Shown here: positions 37,301 through 52,300 of the stretch, in pieces
Numbering within the stretch: the stretch's first letter is position 1
Layout: each line of letters begins with the position of its first letter
Assembly (NCBI GenBank): GCA_013398295.1
Contig: VZSF01007000.1
Span: 212,250-276,249, forward strand
DNA length: 64,000 nucleotides
Reading direction: 5' to 3'
Source of the DNA: Chionis minor
Taxonomy: Eukaryota > Chordata > Aves > Charadriiformes > Chionididae
The notes under the pieces: generated by a model
The model's database searches: none
What the model saw: only the letters and a program-made list of their open reading frames with translations
Told to the model about the DNA's origin: nothing
Made by a program: the position numbers and the translations under genes

Positions 37301-40300
37301 TTATTGGAAAAATCTGAATGATTGGTGTTATTTTATCTGTGTAAAACTGATCAGAAATATCAAAGCTAGCCATATGTAAACTGTATAAGTATCTATACCC
37401 ATACATAGTGTTTAATCCCTTTTTTAGATGCACGCATAAAGAATTTCCATTTTGGATACACAAAGTATACTCCAAACGTAGGACTGTAAGAAAACTTCTG
37501 TTTTTACCTGTAGCTGTGGCTGTCACATAGTGCTTGATAAATGGATGCAGAAAGTGAAGCTGCTAAAGAATGAAGTGTGTACACCTAAAATAAAAAGAGC
37601 CAATTAAGCTATGCATAAGTTTATATGAAGGTGAGTAAATTACAATTATTTCTAAACAACATTGGAAGCGCGTATGCATTAATGTCCTGGTTTTAAACCA
37701 AGTGCAGGAAATAGTAACTGAATGTTACTTTAAGTTTACAATACCGTACTTTGAAAATCACAACTGCTTGTTCATTTGATTGCAGTCAAAACCTTCTAAT
37801 ATTATGTCAAGATAATGAACTTTATTCTGATATAGAACAGCCACAATGAATGAGTATACTGAAGGGGTGATTACGTATGTCCTGTTATGATAATGAATTT
37901 GATAGAATGGTTCCTGGAAGCCATGTTATAAAATACCACAGTTCAGTGTTGCAGTAGTTTCTTGATATGCATAAAATACAAACATTTGTGTAATCATTGT
38001 ATGATTGTTCTATCTATAATCTCTGTTTTACCTCAGTTATGTGCTTACAAATTTCCAGAAGTCTCCAGGTGTAACAAGATTCCATTACTGCCTGACAATG
38101 CAACAAAAACACTCCAGTTCCTAAACAGAAGTGGTGCAAGGATTTCTTGGAAAGTCCAATGAAATCCACAATGTGAAGAAAATGGAACTGTTGAACTGTT
38201 AAAAATGTAAACTTTTTTTAAACCCACCTGTGTAGGTTTTTTCCTGTGTTTATTTCAGCTTTTCCTACCATCTTTCCGTTTAATCAAATGCTAGACCTTA
38301 GATTAAACACTATAAATTATCTAAATAGTTGTTTTGCAGTTAGGAAGTGTCAGCTCTTCTTTCTGAATTCTCTTTTAAAAGAAAATGCATGTGAAGTAGG
38401 AGTGTTTAGAGTAAGAAAGATGCTTGCTGTAGCGTAATGCAGAGTGGAAGAAGAGTCAATTGATATGATAACTCATTTTCAACAGAAAATGAGATGTAAA
38501 TGAGCTTGGGTTACACTTTTAGAACTGCTTTGCAGTGGGACAACCCATCTTGTTTCCTAATTTTTCTCTACTTTCATTTAGTCAATAGACATTCAAATTA
38601 ATTTAATCGAATATGAATACCGATCTAAATGTATAAAATAATGATTTAGCTTCTTACTAATTAACTGCATCACAGTCTCAGGCTATTTGCCCTGCCCCCC
38701 TGCCCCGTTTACTGAACTGAACAGAACTTATTCACCCTCGAGTATGAAGACAGGTAAAGTAATGCACCACAACTCCTTAAGACCCAAAGTTCATTAGAAC
38801 TTGAGGAAATTCATGCTAGAGTAAGGTTTACAGTATCTATTATTACTAGAAGTTTATAATGTACCTTAGTCTCCCATCTCTACTTTCATTAACCCCCCTA
38901 CAGGATTTGACCAGAATGATGATAATTAGTCAACTTACAGGATCATGTTGTTTTAAGAGTCAAGAATTCAGTGCTTCATTGAACATTCATATTTGGAATA
39001 GTTTCCTGAGAATGACCAGAATTTGGATGAAAGGGAACTAACTGGATTGAAAAAAAATGTCATAAAGCAAGTGGTTAACTAGCTTTTTCAATTCGCCAGA
39101 CTTAAGGGAGAAGGGTGAGTATTGTGAAAGGGTAAGTGTTGAAAAGTTAACTCAAACACCACATTTTATTTTTTGCATGCCTGCTCCCCATTTTATAAAA
39201 AAAAAATAAAATTAGCATTTCCTGAAAGTTTTTCATTACCTTGACATCTTCAATATTAGGATGTGGTGGTGATTTCATCTGCACAATAGTGTAAAGAATA
39301 TCATGGATGTGGTTGTTTAAATATAGCACAGGATTAGCTATCACAGTTTTTGTGGATGCTATGCTTGCAGAAAGCAACGGTAGTGTTGTGGGTAATGGAA
39401 GTGGAGATTGAAGTTGTTTTACAGTAGTCTCCTGTTTAAAAGAAAAGACTGTATTTAAAACTATTGCTTTGAGGGGAAAAAAGTTTAAAAAAAAGATAAT
39501 TTTACATCTTAAATGTTTTTCCAGGGTTATTTATTCTCTTCTACTGCTTTCTACTCAGTACAAGTGAGATTTTACTGTGAATGATGTCAAAAGTAAGTTC
39601 TTATTTAGTATAACAACATGGATCAGACCTGACAGCCAAGTTTGCTCGAACACTTTTTTATTTAATGCAGGAAGAGTATTTTTATGTAGTTCATTAGAAA
39701 GTATTCGGATTGTCTACTAAGAAACATTAACTAAAAATGGATTTGCAGTAGCATAAGTTGGCATAATACTCATTGGTTTGAGTTTAATAATAAAAGTCAA
39801 ATTTGCACTAATTGGAGTTTCTCAAGTGGAAACGAACAGAATTTTAGCAGTTGTCTACTGCTCCTATTTGAAATGTGAGAAATCGAGGACTAGAGCAAGT
39901 TAAATGACTTGCCCAGTATCAGATTATCTGCTGTAGCTCAGGTTAGTCATTAACATTTGCTGGAAAACATATCTTTTTGTATGAAATAAACATAGAAAAT
40001 GCCATAATATAGTAAAAGGGAGCACTACCCTGTCTGACTTGGTATTATTTGTTGAGCCTTGCAGCTAAGGTCCCATTCCTTGTAGCTCCCTTGCATGATT
40101 GCAGAGGTATAGGGAATGATTATTATATTTCAGCAAACGTGAATTTCACTTAATATGCAGCTATCCAGAATATCGTGGTCAAAATTATAATTTCATTAAA
40201 ACACACGTATAATGCTGCAGCTATAATATAAACAGCAATATAGTTATTTGTAGCCTAATCCTCACTGTCAGGTAACAGATTGTTAGGAATCAAATAACCA

Positions 40301-43300
40301 GGATGTGGAAAAGAAGTACACCTAAATGCCAAGTTCTTTCTCCAAGACCATTAAAATGATCTTGACCATTAGACTCGCAGAACATAAGAAGCATCTATCT
40401 GGGCACAAACGTAAGCATTTGACAAAACTGACAGTCCAGAACTGTTCACCCTTGTGAAGAGAAATGAGTTGAATTTGTTTTACCTGCTGTGACTCTTGCA
40501 GCAAGAACTTGAGCTCCATTCTTACTGATGCTAAACCACCACCTTGTGCCCCATGAAGACTACAGTAACTTAGAAAAACTCTTAGAAGAGCTTGGTTCTT
40601 CTGCAGCCACCACTTTCGTCTTTCAGCGTGTTCTCGTTTTGCTTGTAACCTACGTCTTTCTATCTGGTGCCGTTCATACGAACCAATGTCTGGCTTATCC
40701 ATAATATCGTCATGATCAAGTAGATCCCCATTTACTTTGGTATAAGTTTTACAATAGTCTTTGCCCCCTGCGTCATGGTTGCATATTTCATGCATAGCAG
40801 CGATCTCTTTTTCAAGCCAGTTGTACAGCTGAAATCTGAGTTTTCCTCCATCTACTTCATAACCTGTAGCCAAAGTCCTCAGTTCAGTCATAAGGATCTT
40901 CAAACAGGCTCTGAACTTCAGTTGTTCAGCAATGACATCAACCTCAGTGTCTCCTGCATCAGAAATCTCCCCATGTGGTGTTTGCGGGACGTTGGTGTCT
41001 GAGGTTCTCTCATCTTCTCCATTCTTAGAATCGGATTTTGAGGTTTTCATCATTATACCAACATCCTTGTCCTCTTCGTCTGACTCATTTTTGTCTTCAC
41101 CCCAATCAAGAGTAAGGGGCTCATCATCAAATTTTACTGCTGGTTGACTCCAGTCAAATTGTGCTGAAGATTCAACAGTACTGTCTAAAGCAAAGGAAGC
41201 TGAAAATGGCTTTGACCAGTCTATATCGCCACTTCCAGCACCATCCATTAGGGCTTTAGGATCTGAAACACCAGCCTGTATTGGAAGACTAGATGAAACT
41301 TTGTCTGCAGCTACAGTAGACTTTTTTCTTACTTTTGGAATTTTGGAGAGGACTTCAAGAGCTAGTACAGGGCAGCCCACTTTAAAATGAGCATTTGCAG
41401 TAGTGAAGAATAACTTTCTTTCTATAAGATTAATTTTATCAACACAGCTTTTCTCAGTTTTTAGACCTAAGGTGGCCAAAGTCCCTTCTGGTGAACTGAA
41501 GTATCTTCGGATGAGCAAAGGGTGGGTCCGAAGATAATTATAAAAACTGAATACCACAGGATTGCATGACTTGATGATAACTAAGGAATTAAACAGATAT
41601 GATATCTATTGAAAATAGCTTTAAAATCGCATTATTCTGTTTTGCAGTATTTCTTACATTACAGAGATTTGTCAAAACACAAAAACAAAGACACTTTTGG
41701 GTCTAGCTGCCAAAACAAAATGAAAGAATTACTTATTCCCCACAAAAATATTAAAGGTATGAGCTGGATAAGTAGAAGGATACTAAGTTCTCTCATTTGC
41801 CTCACTTTTTGCTTAGGTTACATTCCACTCACCTAAGAAAAAAAAAAAAAAAAAAAAAAANAAGCTCAACCAGGTAGAGCTTTCCGCAAGGGAGCAAATA
41901 TGCCACAGAAACCTATGTAGCCACAGTGCCACTTAACACTAATCTCAGAAGAGACAGGCTAGGAAATCCTGCTAGAACACTGCTAATTCCTAGAAGTGAG
42001 AATGAGAATTTAAGTCCCTTGGAATAAAGACTAGCCAGCTTCTCTGCTCAGTACTAGAGAGGTATTGTAGGGAAGCACCAAACAAAGAAGGCCCTCCTGA
42101 GCTTATCTGACAGCAGAACTAAGTTTGGTATTGGCAGGGGTTGGAGACAAGTCCTTGGAAGAAATTGGAAAAAGATTTATTTTTATTTTTTAAAAGCAGA
42201 AATTAAGCAGGCCAGTACATAAGGCGATTAATTATTTCAGCATAATAGCATCTCAGGAGAAGGGACTACATGCATACACAGAAAGTATTTCTTCTTCTCT
42301 ACTTTGTCTTAATCAGTTTGTCCCAGACTAATGTTTTTCCCTTACCTGGGTTTTCATCATCATCTTTAGGTGTTTGTTCCAATAACGTGTCCAGTGCTCT
42401 AGTATAATCTTTCATTATCCAGTACGCAATGCTTCTCAGAAATGGATCAGAATGCAATTTAGTACAGCTGAACCCAGCTCCATCCTTATTGCAACCCAAA
42501 ATTTTTTCATAAAGAATGGAGGTGTATGTGACAGAGGTTTCGAACTCTGATTCATATAAACGAGCAATAACCATAGCCAACTGGATGTCTTCCATTTTCT
42601 CAAGGCACACCTATGATAAGAAGTGGGGAAAATGTTACTTTATGAGGGGAAGTTAGTTCTTTAAAATAACAATAAAGTGAATAGCAATATGTTTACAGAA
42701 CAGAATTTTTTTTTCCCCCCTCATCATATCTGTTCTTTAAAGTATATATTCATCTTTGGGTCAAAAATGTGGTGATATATATCTAACATATTTTTTTCTG
42801 CGTTTGGAAAGAGGTGTTTGTTCTTTCTTCTATTTCAGGAATTATGCATAGCAGTACATCAACATGTCAAAAATTAATATGGCAGAAGATAAAGATGTTT
42901 ATTCTATCTAGTAGAATAAACATAACTTCCAACTTTCGTGTTAATATATGACTGGTAAGATATACTTCCTACTGTCTCATCTGCAGAATTACATCTCTGA
43001 GGAAAATTCTTTATGTTCTCAGGTAAAGACAAACATACTGCATATAGACAGGATAGCTAAAGGTTCTCTAATTCCCATTGCCTCCTGAGAGGAACTGCTT
43101 AGGTTATGATCCTGCTTCCAGCTCTCACCTCCTTCGTGGCAGGCAACGTTACAGCTCCACTAAAAAGGGATCCTAGGGCTGCTTTAGAAGAGAACTCTGA
43201 CTTCTTTTTTTACTTAATGTTTTAACAATAGGTCATGCAGAATAGCTGGAGGCTGAACAGAGTGCTACAACTTAACTGTGCTGATCAAACAGAAAGTTTT

Positions 43301-46300
43301 GCCAGAAGGGTCATGACTGGTATTCCCCAGAGTGCTTCCACTGAGGACTGATGTATCTGAACAATTATTCCAGCCTTCCAATCAGCTTCCAAGCTGCTTT
43401 TTACAGTACTGTGGAGGAAAATGGTACGTCTGCAGGGCACAAGGGGGTCATGTGTAGACATACCATTTGCGCTGCCGCATTTTGTGAAAATGTAAGAATA
43501 GCTTGTAAGGGTGCAGTTTCATAGGTCAAATAAGAAACAAACTTAATTTCTCAAAAATGGATACCTCTATAGCATCCTTCAGTGAACCTGCTAGCAAGAA
43601 AAATGCAGCTGATTGTTCAAAGCGTTGTTTCCCCAGCAAAGCAAAAGCATTTTTTAAAGCAGCTTTGCGCCATCTATCTTCATTGAAGTTGTGGCTGAAA
43701 AAGGCAGTCATCTTTTCATCGTGCTGGGACCTGCACAAAGAAATGCAGTGTACACAACTAATTATATTCACTTAGCATAAAGTCACATGAAAAACATCAA
43801 TTTAGTTTAAACTCTAATCTTGAATGAGTTCTGCTTTGCATTCCTGGTTCAATTAAGATTTAATCAAACTTACAGTTAGCAGAACTTACCTAAATAGACC
43901 CCACACCACTGCCTTTTTCTTCATAGCAAGGTAAAAAAGTGCAGCATCTAAGGCATCATTGTTCCTCTGGAATGAAGCTTTTGCAACCTGTAGTAAACAA
44001 AAGCTACTATTATTACTGAAAATATAAAGGCTGCTTTTAGCTAAATAACATACGTTCTCTGTCAGGAATGATGGTCTAGATGACTGTATTATTACTACAA
44101 CACAACAGTAATTTCTGTCAGAATGTTTTACTTACTCATTAAACTGTAAATGTTCTTAAGAGTCAGAAAAACAGCACTACTGCAGACATTAACCCCTCTA
44201 AAATACAGTAGGACATTACAAACGTGCAAATAAAAATATTTTCTTTAAAGTGTTACAGCAACTCTTAGACTATTAGGTGGAATTCCTCTTACGACCCATT
44301 ATATATGCTTAAGCTAATACAGGTATTTCTTTAATGAACACTGGGTTTTGTATAGGACCCAGATGTAACTGCATTTGATTTGGAGTGCTAGAATAATTAA
44401 GTTTTGCTCCTGGATACTTTGAATATCCTGTAACTTTTTAAAATGTATTTTTACAGCAGATGACTTGGAAATTTAGTAAACTAGTAAGTACCTCTGTTCC
44501 TCAGGCATTTCAGAGATTACATTATTTGCTGTAAAGCAAAAGCTAGTAATTATTCAAATCCATCAAACTTCAAGTGATAAGAAAGCTGTAATTCTTATTA
44601 AAGCAAGAATTTAAATCTCCTTTGTAGCTACAAGAAACAGTTTTAGAAATTATCTCAAAAATATATTGCATTTTATCCATTATTAGACCTCCCATAAGAA
44701 AACTCTGCATACAAATGAGATCTGGTGTTATTTTGGTTTTACATAATATAGATGCATATTTCTGTAAAACAGTAATTTTGTGACTCTTCAGAAGATTAAA
44801 ACATGCATTTATTTCCAGTTCAGGTATTTTATGTTCTATAGTATTCCATTATAAAAAATAGAAAATTTGCAAAAAACACCCTTTATATAGTTTTTACTGA
44901 CTAATATTTTTAGATACATTTATTTCTTAAATAAAACCCACTACTGAACTCAAAGCATAATTCCCTGTTTAATCTACAGATATGTAAAGTCTCATTAATC
45001 TGAAAACAAGATTCTTCTTAAAATACAGTACTTAACATGATCTTTATTACACCGTAAAATATGTGGGGGGAGAAGTTAGGTGCTTCAGAATTGACTTTTC
45101 CCTACATCAGTTGTATTATTTACTATAGAATATCAAAATTTGTAAGCCAGGACTGCCAATGTCATTTGGCATAGAAAAAACTAGCTATGCAGTCTCCTGG
45201 CTGGGCTGGAGTGCAAAAGAATCTGCTACTTAGAAGTCACCATGCTATCCATCAATCCACACCTAAGAGCACGGAACTACAATTTGTAAGCCATAAAAAG
45301 TACCTTTTCAATGCACCTTCGGAGCGTGTTGATATTTCTGACCCACCAACCAATACCCATAGCTCTTAATTCAGACCACTGTGGGTCTCCCTTCTGGATA
45401 GCAGGAATCATATTGATCAACTCCTCCTCAGCCTCAGAATGAAAAGCCCATGCAAAATGGCAAGTAGATAGGCCTAGGGGATAACATAATAATATTCAGA
45501 AAACTTGTTAACAAAGCAAATGAAATACGTCAGAGATGAAAAGTGGGATCTCCAACCCAAGAGTCAGGTAGATCTGAGAGAGACTGTTTCCCTCTACAGG
45601 AAGTAGAACTGCTAAAGGAACAGCTGAAATAACTTTTGCCTACTAGGGATGTCCTCTCCCTGGGGCTTCTTCCATCATTTTGTAGTACCCATTCATATAT
45701 GTAGAGTTATATGGTGAAAGACTGAAGGAAAAATACTCTGTTATCACAGAGGCAGACCCTTTCTGGGCCAGAAACCTTTCTGTCTGCTATTTAGGTGGCA
45801 ACTGCTTTTCTTTCCTGCACTTCACAACAGCATTTACTCAGATAGAGCAAGGGAAAAAAACTGCTGTGATGAAAATAATAAAATAATCTTTAAGGTAAGA
45901 TAAAGCCATGCTTATGTAAAGCAGTATCATCATTCCTCCAGCAAAAACAACTATATATATATACACACCCACATACACATTCTGTATGTTATCAGATTGG
46001 GGAATTTATTCATGCCTCAAACTGAATGGGGCAGAATCTTTCCTCTGTTCTAGAGCTATGACGTTTTTTGCTACTCAGAGTGCATGTAGGGCAGCCTATA
46101 GTAAGCCTTTGCTTTTAATGGAATAGATATGATCTAAAATGAATATACAGATAATAAAAATATCATATTATAAATCAAACATAGCCAGATCCTGTCAGCT
46201 CAAGTGGATCAAATGAAAGCAGTACTTTGCTCTAAGAATTACCTTGGTGAAGCAGCTGAACTCGATACAGAGGTGGGAGTGATGTCAGAAGGCAGGTGTG

Positions 46301-49300
46301 CAAGCGCATAGCCAACAAATATCGTAAACCACATTCATCCAAGGTATCTCTTCCTGCAAAATATAAAATTCAGACTTTTGAACACGCAGGTGCCTACAAG
46401 AGGCATATATGCAACTTACCATATGCAGTGTGTGAGGAATGTATATTTCTAAACTTGCTGAGAACCTGAACTGGAAATTATTTATTATATATGAAACGTA
46501 AGTAGTTTTATATTTAGGTGGTTTTCTTTCTTACTGTATCTAATCTGAATAACTGACGCTAGCTTTCAGTTTTGTTATCCCAAAATATCCAAGGACTAAG
46601 TTTACCTTTGCTAAGGAGAACAAGAATGTTAGTTCAATGATATATGAGCTACTAACCTGAGTAATTCTTATCTCTGTTCTCATCTAGTTCAGTGCTTGTT
46701 GTGGCAACAGTGTCTGCCAAAGCTACGAGGAACATCTGCTCCAGTCGAGTGAGGCCTGGCAGACTTGAGTGCATCAGGTGGCTTGAAAGGACACTAGCAT
46801 GTTCTCGGCCAAAGTAAGTTGGACCATATTGTGACAGATTAATAACTTTGGATTTACTCTCCCTCTTTTCAGGCTCAAAATCAATAAAGTCTTCAGCTGT
46901 AACAGGCTGAATCTGGAACAGATCTGAGTACTGATCCTCTGTTTTTCTCTTAGCATGATCTTCAGAGCCGTGAGGTATTTTAGAACTTTCTTCAGAAACG
47001 TAAGTGGCATCCTGATCTGCAGCAAGCAGTGCATACAGTGGCAGTGGGGGAATTGAGTCTATCTCGGTGTAGTCTCGAGTACCATCTTTTCCAGCTGTGA
47101 TGGTATCCTTTGCAGTACTACCACTTACACTAATGGTGCGAGAAAGGTGGCGTTTAGGACCAGTTCCTTCTCCAGCTTCTGTGTCTTTAACTATTGCAAC
47201 TTCTCCTGCAATACATTTAACTAAATGTGATAGGATGGCTTTGGCTCGGCGAACTTTACCCAGATCCATAAGTTCTAATAACTGGGTTGGATGATACTGC
47301 GGTAGTGTAGGTGAAAGAACGTGAGCAGCTTCAAAAAGGCCACCATCCTGAATTACAGTTGGAGTGCCAAAAACATCATCCACAATACCTGCCCCATCAA
47401 TTACACTGGTCTTCTTTGCTATCAAGCTTGTTTTGAGTGAATCTTGTGTTGTTGAGTCTTCAGTAGTAAAAACATCACTTTCTCCATCACCAAACTTGAC
47501 AGCGTGTTTCCACTGGGCATAAACATGCATTTCACAGTCCATTCCCACTACCAGTATACCGTCTCTCACCCAGGAGAGAGAAACGGGCAGTGAAGGAGTG
47601 CCATCTACAGATGATACCAAATCAATTGATCTAAGTAACACCCACTTTGACTTTATACCTTGTTTTATGCTACCACCTAGTGGTAAAGTAATGACAGCTA
47701 CCCCCTCTTTGCTGCTAGTTTGATCTGTTACAATTCCTGAAAGTCTTCCATACATGAAGATGTTGGCACCAACTCCAACTGTCAATATGTGTGAACCATC
47801 TTCTTTTGATACCCAGTCCAAATGCACCAAATGCTTGATACTGGGCACCAGGTATTTGTCTTTATTCAAACAAGCATCTGATTTACTGTAAACAAATAAA
47901 TTACTATCTACACTGATCCTTGAATCAAGTACGCTTCCAACCTTAACTAAATCATCCAGAAGAATTGTCTGTTCCAAAACCCATTCGGATCCTCCTGTAG
48001 ACTCACATTCAAGTATACAAACATGCATGGAAAATTCTTTGGAAACAAAACCATTATGCTGTATGGATTGTTTGTATGCTACTGCAAGACGGCCTGTGTA
48101 AGAACAGCTAACGGCAACTGGCCTTCCTACTATGCTCACTGTACTGCTGTTGTCTTCTCCTTCATCATTCATTAAAGGCCATTTTCTCCAATGATACGTT
48201 TCCCTTTCTTCCTTTGTGCTGTTTAGGTCTGTCTCTACAGTACATCTCCAAAACCGCACTTTGTTGTCTGAACATGATGTTACTATCAAATAAGGTGCAA
48301 GGCAGACTGGATATATTGATGAAGAACTCAGGTGACCTGAAGTTAGAACAAACATACTTAGTTTTAGTAATACAAAGTAGAATGCCTATTTGAGTAAGAC
48401 ACACATAACAGTGTCTATCTACTGATAGAGAACTTTCCAACCTGGTATTATTTTTCTAATCTGGAGCTGGGTAAGGACAAATATATTAAGACTGGTAACA
48501 GTCTTGCAGCTTGAACATTACTAATCATCTGCATTTCTGGTCACTATTCAAAGAAGATAAGCTGTAACTGATCTAGTTCAGAGAAGGGTTGTTAGAATAA
48601 CAAGAAGAATACAAAGTCTTAATCAGATGAGATTAAAGACGTTAAGACTACGTTCCCTATAGCCTACCAAAACAAAACCTAAGATAAAAAAAAAGAAAAA
48701 AAGAAAAAGACAGGAGACAGACAAACAATACAGTGTAAGTGCATCAGGTAAAAAAAAAAAAAAAAAAACCCCTTTAAACCAAAAAATNNNNNNNNNNNNN
48801 NNNNNNNNNNNNNNNNNNNNNNNNNNNNNNNNNNNNNNNNNNNNNNNNACAGGAGACAGACAAACAATACAGTGTAAGTGCATCAGGTAAAAAAAAAAAA
48901 AAAAAAAGCACTCTATAGCCAACACATTAATGCTGGCAGATAACAAGCAGGCATAAATTGTTCATTAATAAATTAAAACTAGAATTTAAGTTTCCAAACA
49001 TTAGAGCAGTAAGTTTCAGGAACAGCTTTCCTGTGGTGACTTGATATGTTTATGTAAAGGTAACATGACATGGACACAATAATTTGCGTGCCTTCTTTTC
49101 AGTACTGTGTTCCCTGTATCAGTAAATAAGAATGTGATAGCCTGAGGAGATACAATCCTATCAACTACGAGGAAAATGAACCAACTGGATAGAAAAAAAA
49201 AAGTTATATTTACCTGCTGAAGGAGTTGCTCGTATTACTTCTACACCAACAGGAAGATCCAGAGGTTGACTATACACAAGTCTGGAGCTCAGAATGAGTT

Positions 49301-52300
49301 TACTAGCAGTTTGAAGATTAGCAATTGATGAAGATCGTGGAATGGGACTTATGCCAGGTGATATATCCGGAGAAGAATCCACAGTCTTTTGCTCAGGTAC
49401 GGTAAGCTTATTCTCTGATGAAGCAGCCTCAGTTGGTTTTGCTATATAAAAAAAATAAATTGCCAACAGCGTTATAAAAATTGTTTGTAAGTAAGAACAA
49501 GGCATGACTATCCTATAATCAGATTTATTTTTCTTAGCAGTGCTTAAGTTACCCAGAAAATAATTATATGACATGTGCAGGCTGTATTAGTTTTATTGCA
49601 TGCTTTGACTATTTGTTTTAAGATATCTATAACATTCTGAAATACTGGTAGCTTAAGATAAAGAATCCAGTGCTTAAATACATTACTCACCCTATCAACA
49701 AAGTTTTATATTGCTATTGGTATAGAATGCAACCATTGTTTGTAAGGAATCTAACTGCTTCTATTGCATGGATAAATTATTCCGAAGATTCCTGACTTTG
49801 AGGCTTCTACTTGACACAGGTGACACAATTTATTTTAAAATAAACCACCAAGCTTTAAGTTTTATTTTAAATAATATAAAAGAAATATCTGTCTCTAACA
49901 ATGTTAGTCAGTCACTCACCTAAACAGGCTTGCACAGATTTGAGATGAAGATGCCACATCTGAAGAACAGAGCAGCCATTACTATCTTTTTCAATTACTA
50001 CTAGGTAGAACTTTTCTGAGAAAGGTGGTGGACGATACCCTGCAATTTAAACACATTGTCACTACCATGAAGTTTACGTTCAACATAAATAATTTTCAGT
50101 AAAAGTAGAATCTCTAAAAATTACTGATACAAAAAACCTGTTCTCTTATTTGAAAGAAATTGCTTGCTTATAAAACAAAATATTCAAATAGTATCACTAA
50201 TAACATTTTTAATCAACATTTTATTTGCTCATGACTACAGAATAATTATGAAAATAGACAGACTGACTTACAGACAACATGAGTATTAGTCACAAATCTA
50301 ATTTATTGGATATATTTGCCTTCCAGTCAGTTTGAACTATTTTGCTGTATTGTAAAGACTCTTTTCCACCAGCCTGCTTGCTTTCTTTTCAAGTTCTACA
50401 TCTACTACCCAATTCCCCAGTTACTTTCTCTTGTATTCACTTGGAAGTGAGGTATACTCACCTTATCACCTGGAACTACATATTGATGCAGAAAATACAC
50501 TTGGGGGTTTTTGTATGCATTCTTATATATAACATACAGCATTTTGAAAAATTGACTTTGTCATATAAGTTAAAATGTTTCACTCTAAGCAAATTAGAAT
50601 GCCTTTGTTTAATACCGTTACCATGTAAAAAAATTCATATGAGCAACATAAAACAGCCATTTTACTGAATTTTACAGATTCTCATTAAAAAGGAAACTGG
50701 CATATGCCAGCTAGATTTCAGTATTCTTTAAGAACATTTTTGGTACCTACTTCATTCCTATTAGTTAATTTTTATGCTATACCTTGTGATGGCTGGAAAA
50801 ATATCTCGGTTTCCTTCCCTTCCACATCTTCCTTATGTGGTTTGTATCCCAAAATGAAGTCTTCTTGAAAGACATGAAGCAATTGTGTGTTTGAGCCACA
50901 CTGAAACATTAAGCAATAGTTATGCTTAATGCAGCATATGCTTCTATGCAGAAAAGTAGAACAACATTTTGTACTAATGCAATTATTTCTTCTGTGCAAT
51001 CTAGCTATAGATGAAGATCACTTTTTAAAATATTGTTGAAAATTATTTTAATGCATCAAAAACCTAAACATTTCCCTCTCATATTAAGAACACCATATTC
51101 TAGAACATATCATTTGTATATTCATTCAAATAATTTCACTGAGACCTACTACACCAGACAAATTCCGTAGTAACATTTTTGCCGCAGTTATTGACAGATG
51201 AATTAGTATCTTATTGGGTTTTAATTCCTTAGGTGTTGAATAAACGACAGTGGCCAAAACTATTAGACTTTTATCCCTCCTCAGTAGTCATGTCTGCAGT
51301 GAATTGCTTGGGAAATCTAAGGGAATGAATTGCAGATTTTCCTTCTCTCTAGTATCTCAACAGCTGTCCTTCCTGACAGCAGCAGATCTCTTTGCAGTAC
51401 CTCCACCTCTCTACAAAGGAGGCTGCTGGCAGTGAAATCCTTTCCTGCAGGCAAGGAAAATATGTCACCCGAAGACAGTGATGGCAAAGTTTTCATGTTG
51501 CAAAACACCCTATTTCCCAGAGAAAAATGGAAAGAGAGTATTCCCTGTAATCATCTATAAAAACTCTAGAAAAATATTTTGTAAATCTGAACTTAAAATA
51601 GAAGAGCCTATGCGATTAACACTTAAAAAACATGGAAATTTATTGACCAGTAGAAAAACACTTTTTCATGTATGTCAAAAACATCTAGATGTCTACTTAA
51701 GTAAACACACATTAGGTAAAACACAGTTTTCACAGGCTACTTCTTAACAGAAAACAGCACTAGAACATGTATGATCAAAATAACTCTGAGTAAGAACAAT
51801 GTGTAATAATACTACCTTCTCATAATTTAAAAAGTATAGACGTATTAGTTAACAGATAAAAATTTGTCTTACAAGACAGACAAATCTGAAGTCATTCATG
51901 GCTAGGATTCCTATATTTTGGAATAGTTAGGTCCAGTTTTTAGGTTTGGGTTTTGCTTAAATGTTGTTCATTTTTTTTTGTGTTGGAGGGTATTGTTTTC
52001 ATTTTTTTCCCTTTAAATTATGATGGTTTGTAAACTAGTCTTCAGTTAAGTTTTGTTTTCACCAAGATTTATGCTTAGAAAATATTGTTTACACTCTAAC
52101 AACGGGCTTTGAGCTCCTAGCAGCTAGGAAAAAGTTGTCTGACTAAAATGTTGCAGGTATCTTAACATCCAAACAAATTCAAGGCAGTCATTACCACCAT
52201 AGGGAAATGTCATCTCTTTTACCTCTTTTCAACAGATTAGGTTTATTAACAGACAAAGCTATTAAACACCTTTATGTAATACTCATAAAGAGTTAACCAT

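Noticed and set aside
41862..41905. tRNA-like start after the A-tract
   Set aside because: No cloverleaf pairing or A/B box could be seen.
43555..43564. Possible U12-type donor (GTATCCAT) after DMXL2 exon 43565-43730
   Set aside because: Six of the first bases match the minor-spliceosome consensus, but the next position departs from it and no TTCCTTAAC-like branch site is visible before the acceptor at 42611. An ordinary U2 intron is simpler.
48623..48946. Open frames running through the N gap
   Set aside because: Artefacts of translating N as unknown residues; the A/T tracts give poly-Phe/Lys.
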